Assembly: GCF_947487515.1 (NCBI RefSeq)
Contig: NZ_CANKWO010000001.1
Location: 434,001 to 498,000, forward strand
Length of the DNA: 64,000 nucleotides
Direction: 5' to 3'
Source of the DNA: an uncultured Litoreibacter sp.
GTDB taxonomy: Bacteria > Pseudomonadota > Alphaproteobacteria > Rhodobacterales > Rhodobacteraceae
Both the position numbers and the translations under genes were made by a program. Positions 10,260 to 21,388 of the stretch are shown one piece after another (within the stretch, counting starts at the first letter, position 1; each line of letters opens with the position of its first letter). Below the pieces are notes generated by a model. It was given only the letters and a program-made list of their open reading frames with translations, made no database searches and was not told where the DNA came from.

Positions 10260-10298
10260 GCCAAGGCCCAGCTGCCCCGAATGGGGATGGGCCTTGGC
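10260..10298 (+). terminator. Intercistronic stem-loop after the substrate-binding protein gene
   Basis: GCCAAGGCCCA ... TGGGCCTTGGC perfect 11-bp stem with inner CCCC-GAAT-GGGG. Confidence 0.7.
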
Positions 10299-10371
10299 AC
10301 CCACTGCCCACTTGGCCGCATGCGCGGCACAGGTTTTGGCAAGATCACCCAAACAGGCGAGAACGGGAACG

Positions 10372-11403
10372 ATGGACGTAATCCTTCTGCAATTATTGAA
10401 CGGTTTGGACAAAGGCTCCGCGTATGCGCTGATTGCCTTGGGCCTGACTTTGATCTTCGGCACGCTCGGCGTGGTAAACTTTGCCCATGGCGCATTGTTC
10501 ATGCTGGGCGCATTTTGTGCGGTCACCGTGCAACGCCTTTTGTCGATTTCCTTTGAGACCATAGACCCCGACAAGGTGGATTTCCTTGGCAATCCCGCCA
10601 AAGTCAAAACCCCTTATGTGGAAAGTTGGTTCGGCCCAGAGATGGGCGGGGCAATCGTCGACTGGTCCGTCCCCATCGCCATTCTCTTCGCCATCCCGAT
10701 CATGATCGCCATCGGCTTCATCATGGAGCGCGGGTTGATCAAGCACTTCTACAAACGCCCACATGCGGACCAGATCCTTGTGACTTTTGGTTTGGCCATC
10801 GTGATCCAAGAGGTCATCAAGCAGTTCTACGGGGCCAACCCAATCCCGACCCCTGCGCCGGATGCGTTTAAAGGCTCGTTCGACTTCGGGGTGTTGCTGG
10901 GCTTTGACCCGAATGCGGTAATCTACCCCTACTGGCGCCTTGTCTACTTCGGCTTCGCCGCCATCGTTATTGCCGCCGTCTTCGCCTTCTTGCAGTTCAC
11001 CACCTTCGGAATGGTGGTGCGTGCCGGCATGGCCGACCGCGAAACTGTCGGCTTGCTGGGGATCAATATCGACAAGCGCTTCACCATCATGTTTGGCATC
11101 GCTGCCGCGGTGGCGGGCTTGGCCGGTGTTATGTATGCGCCGATCAATTCGCCCAATTACCACATGGGGATGGACTTCCTTGTCCTCAGCTTTGTGGTCG
11201 TGGTTGTCGGCGGCATGGGGTCCCTGCCCGGGGCTGTGCTGGCGGGCTTCATGCTGGGTATCTTGGAAAGCTTCTCCTCGATGAATGTGATCAAGTCCAT
11301 TGTTCCGGGCATTGACCAAATCATCATCTACCTCGTTGCAATCATCATTCTACTGGTACGTCCACGTGGCCTTATGGGTCGCAAAGGCGTGATGGAGGAC
11401 TAA
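10372..11403 (+). CDS. ABC transporter permease, LivH type
   Basis: [44 protein letters not shown] at 10372 preferred over ORF-track start. Confidence 0.92.
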   Translation: MDVILLQLLNGLDKGSAYALIALGLTLIFGTLGVVNFAHGALFMLGAFCAVTVQRLLSISFETIDPDKVDFLGNPAKVKTPYVESWFGPEMGGAIVDWSVPIAILFAIPIMIAIGFIMERGLIKHFYKRPHADQILVTFGLAIVIQEVIKQFYGANPIPTPAPDAFKGSFDFGVLLGFDPNAVIYPYWRLVYFGFAAIVIAAVFAFLQFTTFGMVVRAGMADRETVGLLGINIDKRFTIMFGIAAAVAGLAGVMYAPINSPNYHMGMDFLVLSFVVVVVGGMGSLPGAVLAGFMLGILESFSSMNVIKSIVPGIDQIIIYLVAIIILLVRPRGLMGRKGVMED

Positions 11404-11407
11404 ACCA

Positions 11408-12613
11408 ATGCTCGGTCTCGAAAAGAAAGACACCTCCTTGCTGATCATCGTTGCGATTTTGACGATGTTCGCCCCTTTCATCCTGAACCCCTTCCCTGAG
11501 GGGTCCGCGCTGGCGCAATTCAATGCGGGCTACCCCGACTTGATGCAACGCTTCGTGATCTTTGGCATCTTTGCCATCGGGTTCAACATCCTGTTTGGCC
11601 TCACAGGCTACCTGTCCTTTGGCCACGCAGCCTTTCTTGGCATAGGGTCCTACTCGGCGGTGTGGATGTTCAAGCTTCTGGGCTACAACATCATTCCCGG
11701 CATTGTGCTGTCGGTGATCACCTCTGGGCTGTTTGCCTTGCTGATCGGCTATATCTCGCTGCGCCGGTCGGGCATCTACTTCTCGATCCTGACGTTGGCC
11801 TTCGCACAGATGTCCTTCGCATTGGCCTATTCGGTGCTAACGCCGCTGACCAACGGGGAGACGGGCCTGCAGGTCTATAACTCCGACCCGCAGTATTTCC
11901 ACTCCGAGAACATGCCAAATATCCCGCACCTCTTTGGCGCAAAGATGCAAGGCACCTACTCGTTGGAAATGGGGCCATGGAGCTTTGACTTCAACACGGG
12001 CTACTACCTGTGTGCGATCATCATGCTGGGCATGTTCTACCTCGCGATCCGCATCTTCCGGTCCCCGTTCGGGCTGATGCTGAAGGCGATCAAAACCAAC
12101 CAAACCCGCATGAACTACACCGGATTGAACCCGCGCCCCTATACGTTGGCGGCCTTCGTTATCTCTGGCATGTACGCTGGTCTGGCTGGTGGCCTGATGG
12201 CATCGATGGACCCGCTGGCCGGTGCAGAGCGCATGCAGTGGACGGCCTCGGGCGAGGTTGTTCTGATGACCATCCTTGGCGGTGCGGGCACCTTGATCGG
12301 GCCGGTTCTGGGGGCAGGTTTCATCAAGTATTTCGAGAACATCTTCTCCAAGATCAACGACACGGTCTTGCACCAATGGTTCGCCTTTCTGCCAGACGGC
12401 ATGGAGAACTTTGTGATCACCATCATCCACCCCTTCGTGGGTAAGGGCTGGCATCTGACCCTTGGCTTGCTGTTCATGGCCGTCGTCATCTTCTTGCCGG
12501 GTGGCTTGGTAGAAGGCGGGCAACGGATCACTGCCGCCCTGCGCAGACGTGCAGGCCGGTCGGGTCGGTCGGGCGATGACGCCTCCTCCACTGACACTAC
12601 ACCCGCAGAATAA
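11408..12613 (+). CDS. ABC transporter permease, LivM type
   Basis: [25 protein letters not shown], 401 aa. Confidence 0.92.
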   Translation: MLGLEKKDTSLLIIVAILTMFAPFILNPFPEGSALAQFNAGYPDLMQRFVIFGIFAIGFNILFGLTGYLSFGHAAFLGIGSYSAVWMFKLLGYNIIPGIVLSVITSGLFALLIGYISLRRSGIYFSILTLAFAQMSFALAYSVLTPLTNGETGLQVYNSDPQYFHSENMPNIPHLFGAKMQGTYSLEMGPWSFDFNTGYYLCAIIMLGMFYLAIRIFRSPFGLMLKAIKTNQTRMNYTGLNPRPYTLAAFVISGMYAGLAGGLMASMDPLAGAERMQWTASGEVVLMTILGGAGTLIGPVLGAGFIKYFENIFSKINDTVLHQWFAFLPDGMENFVITIIHPFVGKGWHLTLGLLFMAVVIFLPGGLVEGGQRITAALRRRAGRSGRSGDDASSTDTTPAE

Positions 12614-12625
12614 GGAGCATATGAC

Positions 12626-13384
12626 ATGGGTATCTTAGAGATCAAAAATGTCGGCAAGCGCTTCGGCGGGTTGCAAGCATTGGGCGACGTAAACCTCAGC
12701 GTGGCCGAGAACACCGTACACGCAATCATCGGCCCCAACGGGGCCGGTAAATCCACCTTGCTGAACTGCCTTGTGGGCAAGCTGATCCCCGACACGGGCT
12801 CGGTCACCTTTCAAGGGCAGTCTTTGCTGGGGCGCAAACCCTATGAGATCAACCAGATGGGAGTTTCGCGGGTGTTCCAAACGCCGGAAATTTTCTCGGA
12901 TCTGACGGTGTTTGAGAACGTCATGATCCCCTGCTTTGCCCATCGGGATGGCGCGTATAAGCTGAACGGGATCAATCCGGTTCGCAGTCAAAACGACATC
13001 AAGGAGATGGCCGAAGCCATTTTGAACGATGTGAACATGATCGATAAACGCAACATGGTGGCATCGTCGATGTCGCGCGGGGACAAGCGCCGCTTGGAAA
13101 TGGCCATGTGCCTTGTGCAAGAGCCAAAGCTGCTGCTGTTGGACGAACCCACCGCCGGTATGGCGCGCGCGGATACCAATAACACCATCGATCTGCTCAA
13201 AGAGATCAAGGAAAAGCGCGACATCACCATGGCCATCATCGAGCACGACATGCACGTGGTGTTCTCGCTGGCCGAGCGCATCACCGTCTTGGCCCAAGGC
13301 ACGCCTCTAGTCGAAGACACCCCCGAGAACATCAAAGGCCACCCGAAGGTACGCGAAGCGTATCTTGGCGAAGCACAGGTTTAG
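12626..13384 (+). CDS. ABC transporter ATP-binding protein, LivG type
   Basis: Walker A GPNGAGKST, Walker B LLLLDEPTAGM. Confidence 0.92.
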   Translation: MGILEIKNVGKRFGGLQALGDVNLSVAENTVHAIIGPNGAGKSTLLNCLVGKLIPDTGSVTFQGQSLLGRKPYEINQMGVSRVFQTPEIFSDLTVFENVMIPCFAHRDGAYKLNGINPVRSQNDIKEMAEAILNDVNMIDKRNMVASSMSRGDKRRLEMAMCLVQEPKLLLLDEPTAGMARADTNNTIDLLKEIKEKRDITMAIIEHDMHVVFSLAERITVLAQGTPLVEDTPENIKGHPKVREAYLGEAQV

Positions 13385-13394
13385 GAGCCGGACT

Positions 13395-14150
13395 ATGAAT
13401 GTGAAACCCGACTTCAACAAAAACGCCAATAACGCGGCCACCGCCCCTGCCTTCCTGTCCGTCTGGGACATTGAGGCGTATTACGGCGAAAGCTACATCG
13501 TGCAGGGTATCAGTTTCAACGTGCATGAGGGGGAAATCCTTGCCCTTTTGGGGCGCAACGGGGCGGGCAAAACCTCGACCCTGCGTGCCTTGGCGCGGAT
13601 GGATGATCCACAAGTGAACCACGGTGAAATCTGGCTGGATCACAAGCCGCTTCACACCATGCGCTCTCACGAGGCCGCAGGCGCTGGCATCGCCCTTGTT
13701 CCTGAAGACCGCAGCATCATCCCCGGCCTGACGGTGGAAGAGAACCTGCAACTGGCCCAAATCGCACCGCCCATCGGTTGGTCAATTGAGCGCGTGTATG
13801 AGCTGTTCCCGCGCTTGGGCGAACGCCGCAAACAAGAAGGCATCACCCTGTCCGGCGGGGAGCAGCAAATGCTGGCCATCGCACGGGCTTTATGCCGCGA
13901 TATCAAAGTGTTACTTCTGGACGAGCCCTATGAGGGACTGGCGCCGGTTATTGTACAGGAAATCGCGAAAACGCTGCAGATTATTCGTGACCAAGGCATC
14001 ACAACAATCATCGTGGAGCAAAATGCCGTGGCGGCGCTGAAGCTGGCGGACCGCGCGGTCATTCTGGATACCGGATCGGTGGTCTTTGATGGTTCGGCCG
14101 AAGAGGTGCTGGAAAACGACGCGCTGCGCGAAGAATATCTGGCAATCTAA
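13395..14150 (+). CDS. ABC transporter ATP-binding protein, LivF type
   Basis: Walker A GRNGAGKTS, LSGGEQQML, Walker B VLLLDEPYEGLAP; ATG at 13395. Confidence 0.92.
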   Translation: MNVKPDFNKNANNAATAPAFLSVWDIEAYYGESYIVQGISFNVHEGEILALLGRNGAGKTSTLRALARMDDPQVNHGEIWLDHKPLHTMRSHEAAGAGIALVPEDRSIIPGLTVEENLQLAQIAPPIGWSIERVYELFPRLGERRKQEGITLSGGEQQMLAIARALCRDIKVLLLDEPYEGLAPVIVQEIAKTLQIIRDQGITTIIVEQNAVAALKLADRAVILDTGSVVFDGSAEEVLENDALREEYLAI

Positions 14151-14175
14151 ACCCGCCAAATTTGAAACAATGTTG

Positions 14176-14207
14176 AGGCGCAGTTGAGAGAAACTGCGCC
14201 TTTTCTT
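14176..14207 (+). terminator. Rho-independent terminator of the liv-like operon
   Basis: AGGCGCAGTT-GAGAGA-AACTGCGCCT then TTTCTT. Confidence 0.8.
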
Positions 14208-14289
14208 ATCCGCGCCGTTAACAATCCATTGGGATTTGAGGTCCACCCTGAGTGCGGGTGGGATCCATACAAACGGAAAGGGCAATGCG

Positions 14290-14622
14290 ATGGCGCTGCT
14301 TTCTCAACAATTATCCAGCCTCATACCAACACCAAACAAACCGAATCTTCCCTCTGTCGAAAACCAGCTTGAGCAAAGCATGAGCCCCGTAATCGGCGCA
14401 CAACCCCGACAATCGCAGGTGGAGCCGGTCACACCGGCGGCCCAGAGCACGGCCTCTACCTTCCCACCGGATCTGGAGCAAAACAAAGCCCTGCGTGATC
14501 GCGAGCAACATGAGTTGCAATCTCTGCTGCGCGACATGCAAGGAATAGAGAAACCCTTCCCACGGGGGGAACATGTCGATCTGGTGGTTCCGCGCCCGAC
14601 ACAAGACGATCCCTCACCCTAG
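14290..14622 (+). CDS. Hypothetical protein, Pro/Gln-rich, 110 aa
   Basis: ORF MALLSQQLSSLIPTPNKPNLPS...; no recognisable family. Confidence 0.45.
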   Translation: MALLSQQLSSLIPTPNKPNLPSVENQLEQSMSPVIGAQPRQSQVEPVTPAAQSTASTFPPDLEQNKALRDREQHELQSLLRDMQGIEKPFPRGEHVDLVVPRPTQDDPSP

Positions 14623-14750
14623 GGTTTGGCGATAATTCACGCCTTTTCACCTAAACGACCTTGGCCTATAAGCGGAACAGACAAATCAAAGCCGCATTAC
14701 CAGACACGCGCTGGCACGTAAGAACGGCACTCCGGTCGAGGAATAAAAGA

Positions 14751-15251
14751 ATGGCAAAGAATTCGCATGACGGTGACGTCGCTTTCGTAAAAGCGCTGGC
14801 CGAAGTATTGAAAAGCAATGACCTTACAGAGCTTGAGGTTATGCGTGAATATGGCCAAGACGACAGCCTGAATGTGCGCGTCTCAAAGCAAGTTAATGTT
14901 GTACAACAAACAGTTGCAACCGCCCCTGCCGCGGTTGCGGCACCTGTTGCTGGGGCGGTTCCTGCGGCCGCTGCCCCTGCCGCGGCGGCCTCAAATGACG
15001 AGGATCCCGCGCAGCACCCAGGTGCGGTCGTTTCACCAATGGTCGGCACGTGCTACCTACAAGCCGAGCCAGGCACCCCCGCTTTTGCAGCGGTCGGAGA
15101 CAAGGTGACAGAAGGCCAAACCCTGTTGATCATCGAAGCCATGAAAACGATGAACCATATTCCGGCGCCGAAATCCGGCACGGTCAAACGCGTATTGGTT
15201 GAAGATGGCACTCCGGTAGAATTCGGCGCACCGCTGATGATCGTGGAGTAA
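14751..15251 (+). CDS. accB: Acetyl-CoA carboxylase biotin carboxyl carrier protein
   Basis: Biotinylation motif IIEAMKTMNHI; start MAKNSHDGDVAF at 14751. Confidence 0.95.
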   Translation: MAKNSHDGDVAFVKALAEVLKSNDLTELEVMREYGQDDSLNVRVSKQVNVVQQTVATAPAAVAAPVAGAVPAAAAPAAAASNDEDPAQHPGAVVSPMVGTCYLQAEPGTPAFAAVGDKVTEGQTLLIIEAMKTMNHIPAPKSGTVKRVLVEDGTPVEFGAPLMIVE

Positions 15252-15257
15252 CCCTCC

Positions 15258-16601
15258 ATGTTTAAGAAAATCCTGATCGCCAATCGCGGCGAAATCGCCC
15301 TTCGCGTTATCCGCGCGGCGCGCGAAATGGGCATCCAGTCCGTCGCTGTTCATTCCACAGCCGATAGTGACGCAATGCATGTGCGCATGGCCGATGAGGC
15401 CGTTTGCATCGGGCCGCCTTCCGGTACGGAAAGCTACCTGTCGATCCCCGCGATCATTTCCGCGTGCGAAATTTCAGGCGCGGAAGCCATTCATCCAGGT
15501 TACGGGTTTTTGTCCGAAAATGCGGGCTTTGTGCAGATCATCGAAGACCACGGGCTGAAGTTCATCGGACCAACCGCTGAGCACATCCGTGTGATGGGCG
15601 ACAAAATCACCGCCATCGAGACTATGAAAAAGCTTGGTGTCCCTTGTGTTCCCGGCTCTGGCGGCGGTGTTCAAACCCTTGAAGACGCATATAAATTCGG
15701 GGATGAAATCGGATATCCGGTGATCATCAAAGCCACTGCAGGCGGCGGCGGCAAAGGCATGAAAGTTGCCGGATCGCGTGAAGAGATGAAAAGCGCGTTC
15801 CAAACAGCCCGCGCCGAAGGCAAAGCCAACTTTGGCAATGATGAAGTCTATATCGAGAAATATCTCACCACACCACGCCACATCGAAATTCAGGTATTTG
15901 GCGACGGCAAAGGCCGCGCGGTCCATTTGGGAGAGCGTGATTGCTCCTTGCAGCGGCGCCACCAAAAGGTGTTTGAGGAAGCCCCCGGCCCTGCGATTGA
16001 CGCGGAAACCCGCGCGCGTATCGGCAAAATCTGTGCCGACGCCGTGGCCGACATTGACTACGCCGGTGCAGGTACAATCGAGTTTCTCTATGAAAACGGC
16101 GAGTTCTATTTCATTGAAATGAATACCCGCCTGCAAGTAGAGCACCCCGTTACAGAGGCCATTTTCGGTGTTGATCTGGTGCGCGAGCAAATCAAAGTTG
16201 CCGCCGGCGAAGACATGTCGTTCCAGCAGGAAGACCTTCAAGTCAACGGCCACGCAATCGAGGTTCGAATCAACGCGGAAAAACTGCCAAACTTCACGCC
16301 TTGCCCAGGAAAAATCACGCAATATCATGCCCCTGGCGGTCTTGGTGTGCGGATGGATTCGGCGCTGTATGATGGCTACTCAATCCCCCCCTACTACGAC
16401 AGCCTTGTGGGGAAATTGATTGTTCATGCGCCTGATCGCCCAGCGGCCTTGGCGCGCTTGCACCGTGCTTTGGGCGAGTTGATCGTCGACGGGATCGATA
16501 CCACGACACCGCTGTTCCACGCGCTTTTGGCCGAGGAAGACGTCCAAACAGGGAATTACAACATTCACTGGCTTGAGAAGTGGCTCGAGGAAAACACATA
16601 G
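15258..16601 (+). CDS. accC: Acetyl-CoA carboxylase biotin carboxylase subunit
   Basis: [34 protein letters not shown]. Confidence 0.97.
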   Translation: MFKKILIANRGEIALRVIRAAREMGIQSVAVHSTADSDAMHVRMADEAVCIGPPSGTESYLSIPAIISACEISGAEAIHPGYGFLSENAGFVQIIEDHGLKFIGPTAEHIRVMGDKITAIETMKKLGVPCVPGSGGGVQTLEDAYKFGDEIGYPVIIKATAGGGGKGMKVAGSREEMKSAFQTARAEGKANFGNDEVYIEKYLTTPRHIEIQVFGDGKGRAVHLGERDCSLQRRHQKVFEEAPGPAIDAETRARIGKICADAVADIDYAGAGTIEFLYENGEFYFIEMNTRLQVEHPVTEAIFGVDLVREQIKVAAGEDMSFQQEDLQVNGHAIEVRINAEKLPNFTPCPGKITQYHAPGGLGVRMDSALYDGYSIPPYYDSLVGKLIVHAPDRPAALARLHRALGELIVDGIDTTTPLFHALLAEEDVQTGNYNIHWLEKWLEENT

Positions 16602-16640
16602 GGAGTTGCGCGTCATGCGCAGCCCTGCTTTTCTAGCCTG

Positions 16641-17279
16641 ATGGCCAAAGATGAACATGCTCCAGAGCTGACGCCGGAATTGATCCTGAGCGCCTATGCG
16701 CAAGGGATCTTTCCGATGGCAGAAAGCCGTGATGACGATCGTTTGTTTTGGGTCGACCCCGAAGAACGAGGGGTCATGCCATTGGATGGGTTCCATATCT
16801 CTCGTTCCTTGCGGAAAACCATCCTCCAAGCCCCCTATCAAATCAAAGTCGACACCGCTTTTTCTGCGGTTGTAGAAGGATGCGCGGATCGCGACGAGAC
16901 ATGGATCAACGACCAAATACTCAACATTTACATGGGATTGTTCAACGCAGGCTTCGCACATTCCATCGAAGTGTGGGACGGTGCCGATCTTGTGGGCGGA
17001 GCCTACGGAGTTTCCTTGAAGGGCGCATTTTTCGGCGAGTCGATGTTTTCACGCAAACCCAATGCGTCAAAAATTGCGATGGCCTACCTAGTGTCACGAT
17101 TGAACGCGGGGGGATTTACGCTTCTCGACACTCAATTCTTAACGCCGCATCTGGCATCAATGGGCGGCGTCGAAATCTCGCGCATTAGTTACCACGAAGC
17201 CCTTCGGGACGCTCTAAAGGTCGAGGCGAACTTTCACCGGCAACCACCGACGGTGTCCGGTCGTCAAGTTTGCACCTGA
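16641..17279 (+). CDS. aat: Leucyl/phenylalanyl-tRNA--protein transferase
   Basis: LTPELILSAYAQGIFPMAESRDDDRLFWVDPEERGVMPLDGFHISRSLRK. Confidence 0.95.
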   Translation: MAKDEHAPELTPELILSAYAQGIFPMAESRDDDRLFWVDPEERGVMPLDGFHISRSLRKTILQAPYQIKVDTAFSAVVEGCADRDETWINDQILNIYMGLFNAGFAHSIEVWDGADLVGGAYGVSLKGAFFGESMFSRKPNASKIAMAYLVSRLNAGGFTLLDTQFLTPHLASMGGVEISRISYHEALRDALKVEANFHRQPPTVSGRQVCT

Positions 17280-17682
17280 TCGCCCAAACGTCATACCGCG
17301 GGTGATCCATCGCATTAAGCGCCGGACTGGAAGCCACCATCCAGCCTTGAAACGCTGGCTTACCGGTCAACATATTGACAATAGACAGGTTTACAAAGGC
17401 GTCCCCGTTCGGATTACCTTTCGGGTAACGGCAATCTTGCATGGTAATGGAAAGCGGGCCGAATTTCGTCGTCATGCCCGCAGTCAAGACAATGTCTTCA
17501 CTTGCGCCGGCCAATTTGTCCAAGCCTCGCATCACCGCCTGCGCGGCACTTGATGCAGAGGAGCGCGTTTCGCGTTCAATCGGCGCATTTCCAAGGCTGA
17601 TGACCGTGTTGTCGCCCTCGATGGTCGTTTGGGCAAACAGCGGGTGAGACATCAAAGCCAAGATCGCGATCAAGCGCTTCAT
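17185..17682 (-). CDS. DUF2155 domain-containing secreted protein
   Basis: Signal peptide MKRLIAILALMSHPLFA; LDKLAGASEDIVLTAGMTTKFGPLSITMQDCRYP; overlaps 3' end of aat antisense. Confidence 0.8.
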   Translation of the reverse strand: MKRLIAILALMSHPLFAQTTIEGDNTVISLGNAPIERETRSSASSAAQAVMRGLDKLAGASEDIVLTAGMTTKFGPLSITMQDCRYPKGNPNGDAFVNLSIVNMLTGKPAFQGWMVASSPALNAMDHPRYDVWAIRCKLDDRTPSVVAGESSPRPLERPEGLRGN

Positions 17683-18128
17683 TCGTCGCCGTTCCCAGCC
17701 ACAAATTTCATCAGCAATGTGATCAAAGAGACAGAGCTTTGCGTGTCCTCAATCTCCCCGCCCGGGTCAAGATTGAACGGTGACCCACCCGGAATAACTT
17801 CGACAAAGTTCCCCCCCAGCAGCCCTTCAGAGCTGATGGAAATAGCGCTGTCATCGGGGATTTCGATATCTTGCTGCATGGTAAATGTCGCATCAGCGCG
17901 AAATGTTTGTGGGTTTAACGTCAACCCCGTAACCGTTCCGACTTTTACGCCCGCCATGCGCACATCAGTCCCGACTTTGACGCCTTCGGCCGATCTGAAG
18001 CTGGCGGACAATGGATAGCTAGAGCCGCCAACAGAGAAAGATGTCGCCCCAGTTGCAAAGACAAGAAAGCCAATCGCAACAGCAAGAACACCAGTTCCGG
18101 TCAAAACTTCGGTTGTATTTTCAGCCAT
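17679..18128 (-). CDS. MlaD-family outer membrane lipid asymmetry protein
   Basis: YPLSASFRSAEGVKVGTDVRMAGVKVGTVTGLTL (MCE domain). Confidence 0.88.
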   Translation of the reverse strand: MAENTTEVLTGTGVLAVAIGFLVFATGATSFSVGGSSYPLSASFRSAEGVKVGTDVRMAGVKVGTVTGLTLNPQTFRADATFTMQQDIEIPDDSAISISSEGLLGGNFVEVIPGGSPFNLDPGGEIEDTQSSVSLITLLMKFVAGNGDE

Positions 18129-18152
18129 TTACGCCCCCGTAAACTGTGATCG

Positions 18153-18536
18153 CTATTCAGGCGACCAGGCCTCATAATCCGCCCGAGCCTTAGGCGCTGC
18201 CTGACGCAACGATCCCTGCGGCGCATAGGCCTGAGCCGTGCCTGTCAGATTTGGGAGATGCGGCTTTTCCCACGACTTACGGGCAAGCGGTGCATCTGTC
18301 GGTGGCTCGTCCCAAGTGTGGTGTAGCCATCCGTGCCAGTCTGGACCGACGCGCGATGCCTCTGCCTCACCGTTGTAAACCACCCAGCGGCGCTTCCCGT
18401 CTGCGGTTTTGTAGAAGCAGTTTCCAGCGTCATCTTCCCCCACTTTCAAGCCCTTACGCCAAGTGAACAGCTGCGTGTTTAGCGTCTGACCGTTCCACCA
18501 AGTTACGGCGCGAAGAAGAGTGTTGAGAATGCCCAT
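18153..18536 (-). CDS. NADH:ubiquinone oxidoreductase subunit NDUFA12 family
   Basis: [33 protein letters not shown]...[26 protein letters not shown]. Confidence 0.92.
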   Translation of the reverse strand: MGILNTLLRAVTWWNGQTLNTQLFTWRKGLKVGEDDAGNCFYKTADGKRRWVVYNGEAEASRVGPDWHGWLHHTWDEPPTDAPLARKSWEKPHLPNLTGTAQAYAPQGSLRQAAPKARADYEAWSPE

Positions 18537-18605
18537 ACCGGCCTCCGAAATTTATCTTGCGTTATATGGACTATCACCACGCGACAGTCCAGTGCGCGAC
18601 AGCCC

Positions 18606-18995
18606 CTAGGAGCTTGGTTTATAAGCGGTTACCTCAATCTCGATCCGGTACTTCGGATCGATCAACCCGCATTCAATCATCGTTGCGGCCGGTGGATTGT
18701 CACCGAATGCGGCGCGCAAAGCGGGCCAGCACTGCTCGAACTCATCTGCCGCGGGCAACATATATGTCACGCGCACGACGTCGCTGAACCCTGCCCCCGC
18801 CTCTTCCAAAGCTTTTTGAATGATCTCCAAGGCAGAAGCACATTGTGCGGCGGCCCCAACAGCGGGTTCGCCTGTATCCGGATCAGGGGCAGCAACTGTG
18901 CCCGCCACATGTATCCAATCGCCAGCGACCACTGCACGGCAATACCCAACCTTGGGCTCGAACGCACCGCCCGATGAAATACGCCGTATGGACAT
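18606..18995 (-). CDS. RidA family protein
   Basis: RAVVAGDWIHVAGTVA...ATMIECGLIDPKYRIEIEVTAY; start overlaps clpX stop (TAATG). Confidence 0.88.
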   Translation of the reverse strand: MSIRRISSGGAFEPKVGYCRAVVAGDWIHVAGTVAAPDPDTGEPAVGAAAQCASALEIIQKALEEAGAGFSDVVRVTYMLPAADEFEQCWPALRAAFGDNPPAATMIECGLIDPKYRIEIEVTAYKPSS

Positions 18996-20260
18996 TAGCC
19001 GGCCTCGGCTTCGGCTTTTTCTTGTGCTTCACCGTAGATGATCAGCGGTTTTGCCGTGCGGCCCACGGCATCTTCATTCACCACCACTTCATCGACATTT
19101 TCCAATGCAGGAAGTTCAAACATCGTATCCAGCAAGATGTCTTCCAGAATGGAGCGCAATCCGCGCGCACCGGTTTTGCGTTCAATCGCACGTTTCGCGA
19201 TGGCCAGAAGCGCGTCGTCGGTAAAGGTCAACTTGGCATCTTCCAACTCGAACAAACGTTGGTACTGCTTGATCAATGCGTTTTTGGGCTCGCTCAGGAT
19301 AGTGACCAATGCATCTTCATCCAGATCTTCCAGCGTTGCGATCACCGGCAGACGACCCACAAATTCAGGGATCAGGCCGAATTTCAACAGATCCTCTGGC
19401 TCCAGATCCTTGAACAGCTCTCCAACGCCCTTGTCGTTTTCTTCACGAACATCAGCACCGAATCCCATGGCAGACCCTTTGCCACGTTGCGCGATAATCT
19501 TGTCGAGCCCCGCGAATGCGCCACCACAAACGAACAGGATATTTGTTGTATCAACCTGCAAAAACTCTTGCTGCGGATGCTTGCGCCCACCTTGCGGTGG
19601 AACAGAGGCGACGGTGCCTTCCATAATCTTCAGCAAGGCCTGCTGCACCCCTTCGCCCGATACGTCGCGGGTGATCGAAGGGTTGTCAGATTTGCGCGTA
19701 ATTTTATCAACCTCATCAATATAGACGATGCCGCGTTGCGCGCGTTCCACGTTATATTCAGATGCTTGAAGCAGCTTTAGGATAATATTTTCAACATCTT
19801 CGCCCACATAGCCCGCTTCGGTAAGCGTCGTCGCATCGGCCATAGTGAAGGGCACATCCAAAATGCGGGCCAACGTCTGGGCCAGAAGGGTTTTACCACA
19901 GCCGGTTGGGCCGATCAGCATGATGTTGGATTTCGCCAACTCGATGTCGCCGGATTTGCCTGCGTGGTTCAAACGTTTGTAGTGATTGTGCACAGCCACC
20001 GAAAGCACACGTTTCGCGTGCCCTTGGCCGATCACATAGTCATCCAGAACTTCGCAAATCTCTTGCGGTGTCGGCACCCCGTCCGCGGCTTTCAGGCCAG
20101 CCGTTTTGGTTTCCTCGCGAATGATGTCCATGCACAGCTCGACACATTCATCGCAGATGAAGACCGTCGGCCCAGCTATCAGCTTGCGCACTTCATGTTG
20201 GGACTTACCGCAAAACGAGCAGTAGAGGGTGTTTTTTCCGTCACCAGAGTTGTTAGCCAT
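18995..20260 (-). CDS. clpX: ATP-dependent Clp protease ATP-binding subunit ClpX
   Basis: Zn finger [17 protein letters not shown]...[25 protein letters not shown]. Confidence 0.98.
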   Translation of the reverse strand: MANNSGDGKNTLYCSFCGKSQHEVRKLIAGPTVFICDECVELCMDIIREETKTAGLKAADGVPTPQEICEVLDDYVIGQGHAKRVLSVAVHNHYKRLNHAGKSGDIELAKSNIMLIGPTGCGKTLLAQTLARILDVPFTMADATTLTEAGYVGEDVENIILKLLQASEYNVERAQRGIVYIDEVDKITRKSDNPSITRDVSGEGVQQALLKIMEGTVASVPPQGGRKHPQQEFLQVDTTNILFVCGGAFAGLDKIIAQRGKGSAMGFGADVREENDKGVGELFKDLEPEDLLKFGLIPEFVGRLPVIATLEDLDEDALVTILSEPKNALIKQYQRLFELEDAKLTFTDDALLAIAKRAIERKTGARGLRSILEDILLDTMFELPALENVDEVVVNEDAVGRTAKPLIIYGEAQEKAEAEAG

Positions 20261-20377
20261 TACACACCTGTATCCTGATATTCGCGCGCTGCTTAACGCT
20301 ATGTAGAAAACCGTTTCTGTCTGTTGTTACAAGTTAGGCCAGCAACAAGGGAGGCACAACGTCAAAAGCGAAATTAC

Positions 20378-20410
20378 TGCGCCCCGTTTCGATCAAAAAA
20401 ACGAGGCGCA
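20378..20410 (-). terminator. Terminator of clpP
   Basis: TGCGCCcCGTTT / AAACGaGGCGCA inverted repeat just 3' of clpP. Confidence 0.6.
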
Positions 20411-20418
20411 AATCTTAG

Positions 20419-21045
20419 TTATTTATCGTCGTCATCTTTGCTGCGGTTCTCGACGATTTCATCGATATGACCCCAGTCTTTGGCTTCTTCGGGCGACATG
20501 AAGTTGTCGCGGTCCAGCGCCTTTTCAACCGACTTTTTGGTTTGGCCGGTATGCTTCACGTAGATATCGTACAGACGATCTTTCAGCTTCTGCGTTTCGG
20601 CCGCGTGAATCATAATGTCCGACGCCTGACCTTGGTAGCCACCCGACGGCTGGTGCACCATGATCCGCGAATTCGGCAGCGAGAAACGCATCCCCTTTTC
20701 ACCGCCCGCCAGCAGCACAGACCCCATAGAAGCAGCCTGACCAATGCACAGCGTCGACACTTTCGGTTTGATGTATTGCATCGTGTCGTAGATCGACAGG
20801 CCAGAGGTCACCACGCCACCAGGTGAGTTGATGTAGATGCTGATTTCTTTCGACGGGTTTTCCGCCTCAAGGTGCAACAATTGCGCAACCACCAGATGGG
20901 ACATGCCGTCATGGATTGGACCGTTGATAAAAATGATCCGCTCCTTCAACAGGCGCGAGAAAATATCATAGGCGCGTTCGCCGCGGCTGGTCTGCTCGAC
21001 CACCATCGGTACAAGGTTCATATAGGTTTCGACTGGATCGTGCAT
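20419..21045 (-). CDS. clpP: ATP-dependent Clp protease proteolytic subunit
   Basis: [39 protein letters not shown]; catalytic [11 protein letters not shown]; start corrected to 21045. Confidence 0.97.
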   Translation of the reverse strand: MHDPVETYMNLVPMVVEQTSRGERAYDIFSRLLKERIIFINGPIHDGMSHLVVAQLLHLEAENPSKEISIYINSPGGVVTSGLSIYDTMQYIKPKVSTLCIGQAASMGSVLLAGGEKGMRFSLPNSRIMVHQPSGGYQGQASDIMIHAAETQKLKDRLYDIYVKHTGQTKKSVEKALDRDNFMSPEEAKDWGHIDEIVENRSKDDDDK

Positions 21046-21388
21046 GCCTGCCTGCCTTCTGCTTTTGAGCGCTTCGTAATGCGTAAATGTGAACGTGAGG
21101 TTAGTAGCGGAGAAAAACGGGCGCAAGCGCAACCCGCTGCCATGACCTGCGTCTGGCTCATTTGGGGGTAGAAATTTCCGTTTCAAGCCGCAGCACTGCC
21201 CTTGTTACCTCAAGGCCAGAGAATTCCCTGTGACATCACAGGCTTGACAGCTAGCCTTAGCTAAGGCTCATTGACCGCAGCCCAGACAGAGCTACCGCAA
21301 CCCCCTCGGGGCGCTTGCGGGCAGCCCCCATCTGCACTTTAATAAATCGACACAATTCGCTGTAAAATAAACGAAAACCTGATTTTTC

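Noticed and set aside
9443-10495. 350-aa minus-strand ORF opposite the ABC binding protein
   Set aside because: Antisense artefact, spans gene end and intergenic hairpin without protein-like composition
10393-11319. 308-aa minus-strand ORF opposite livH-like gene
   Set aside because: His/Asp/Gln-rich shadow of a hydrophobic membrane protein gene
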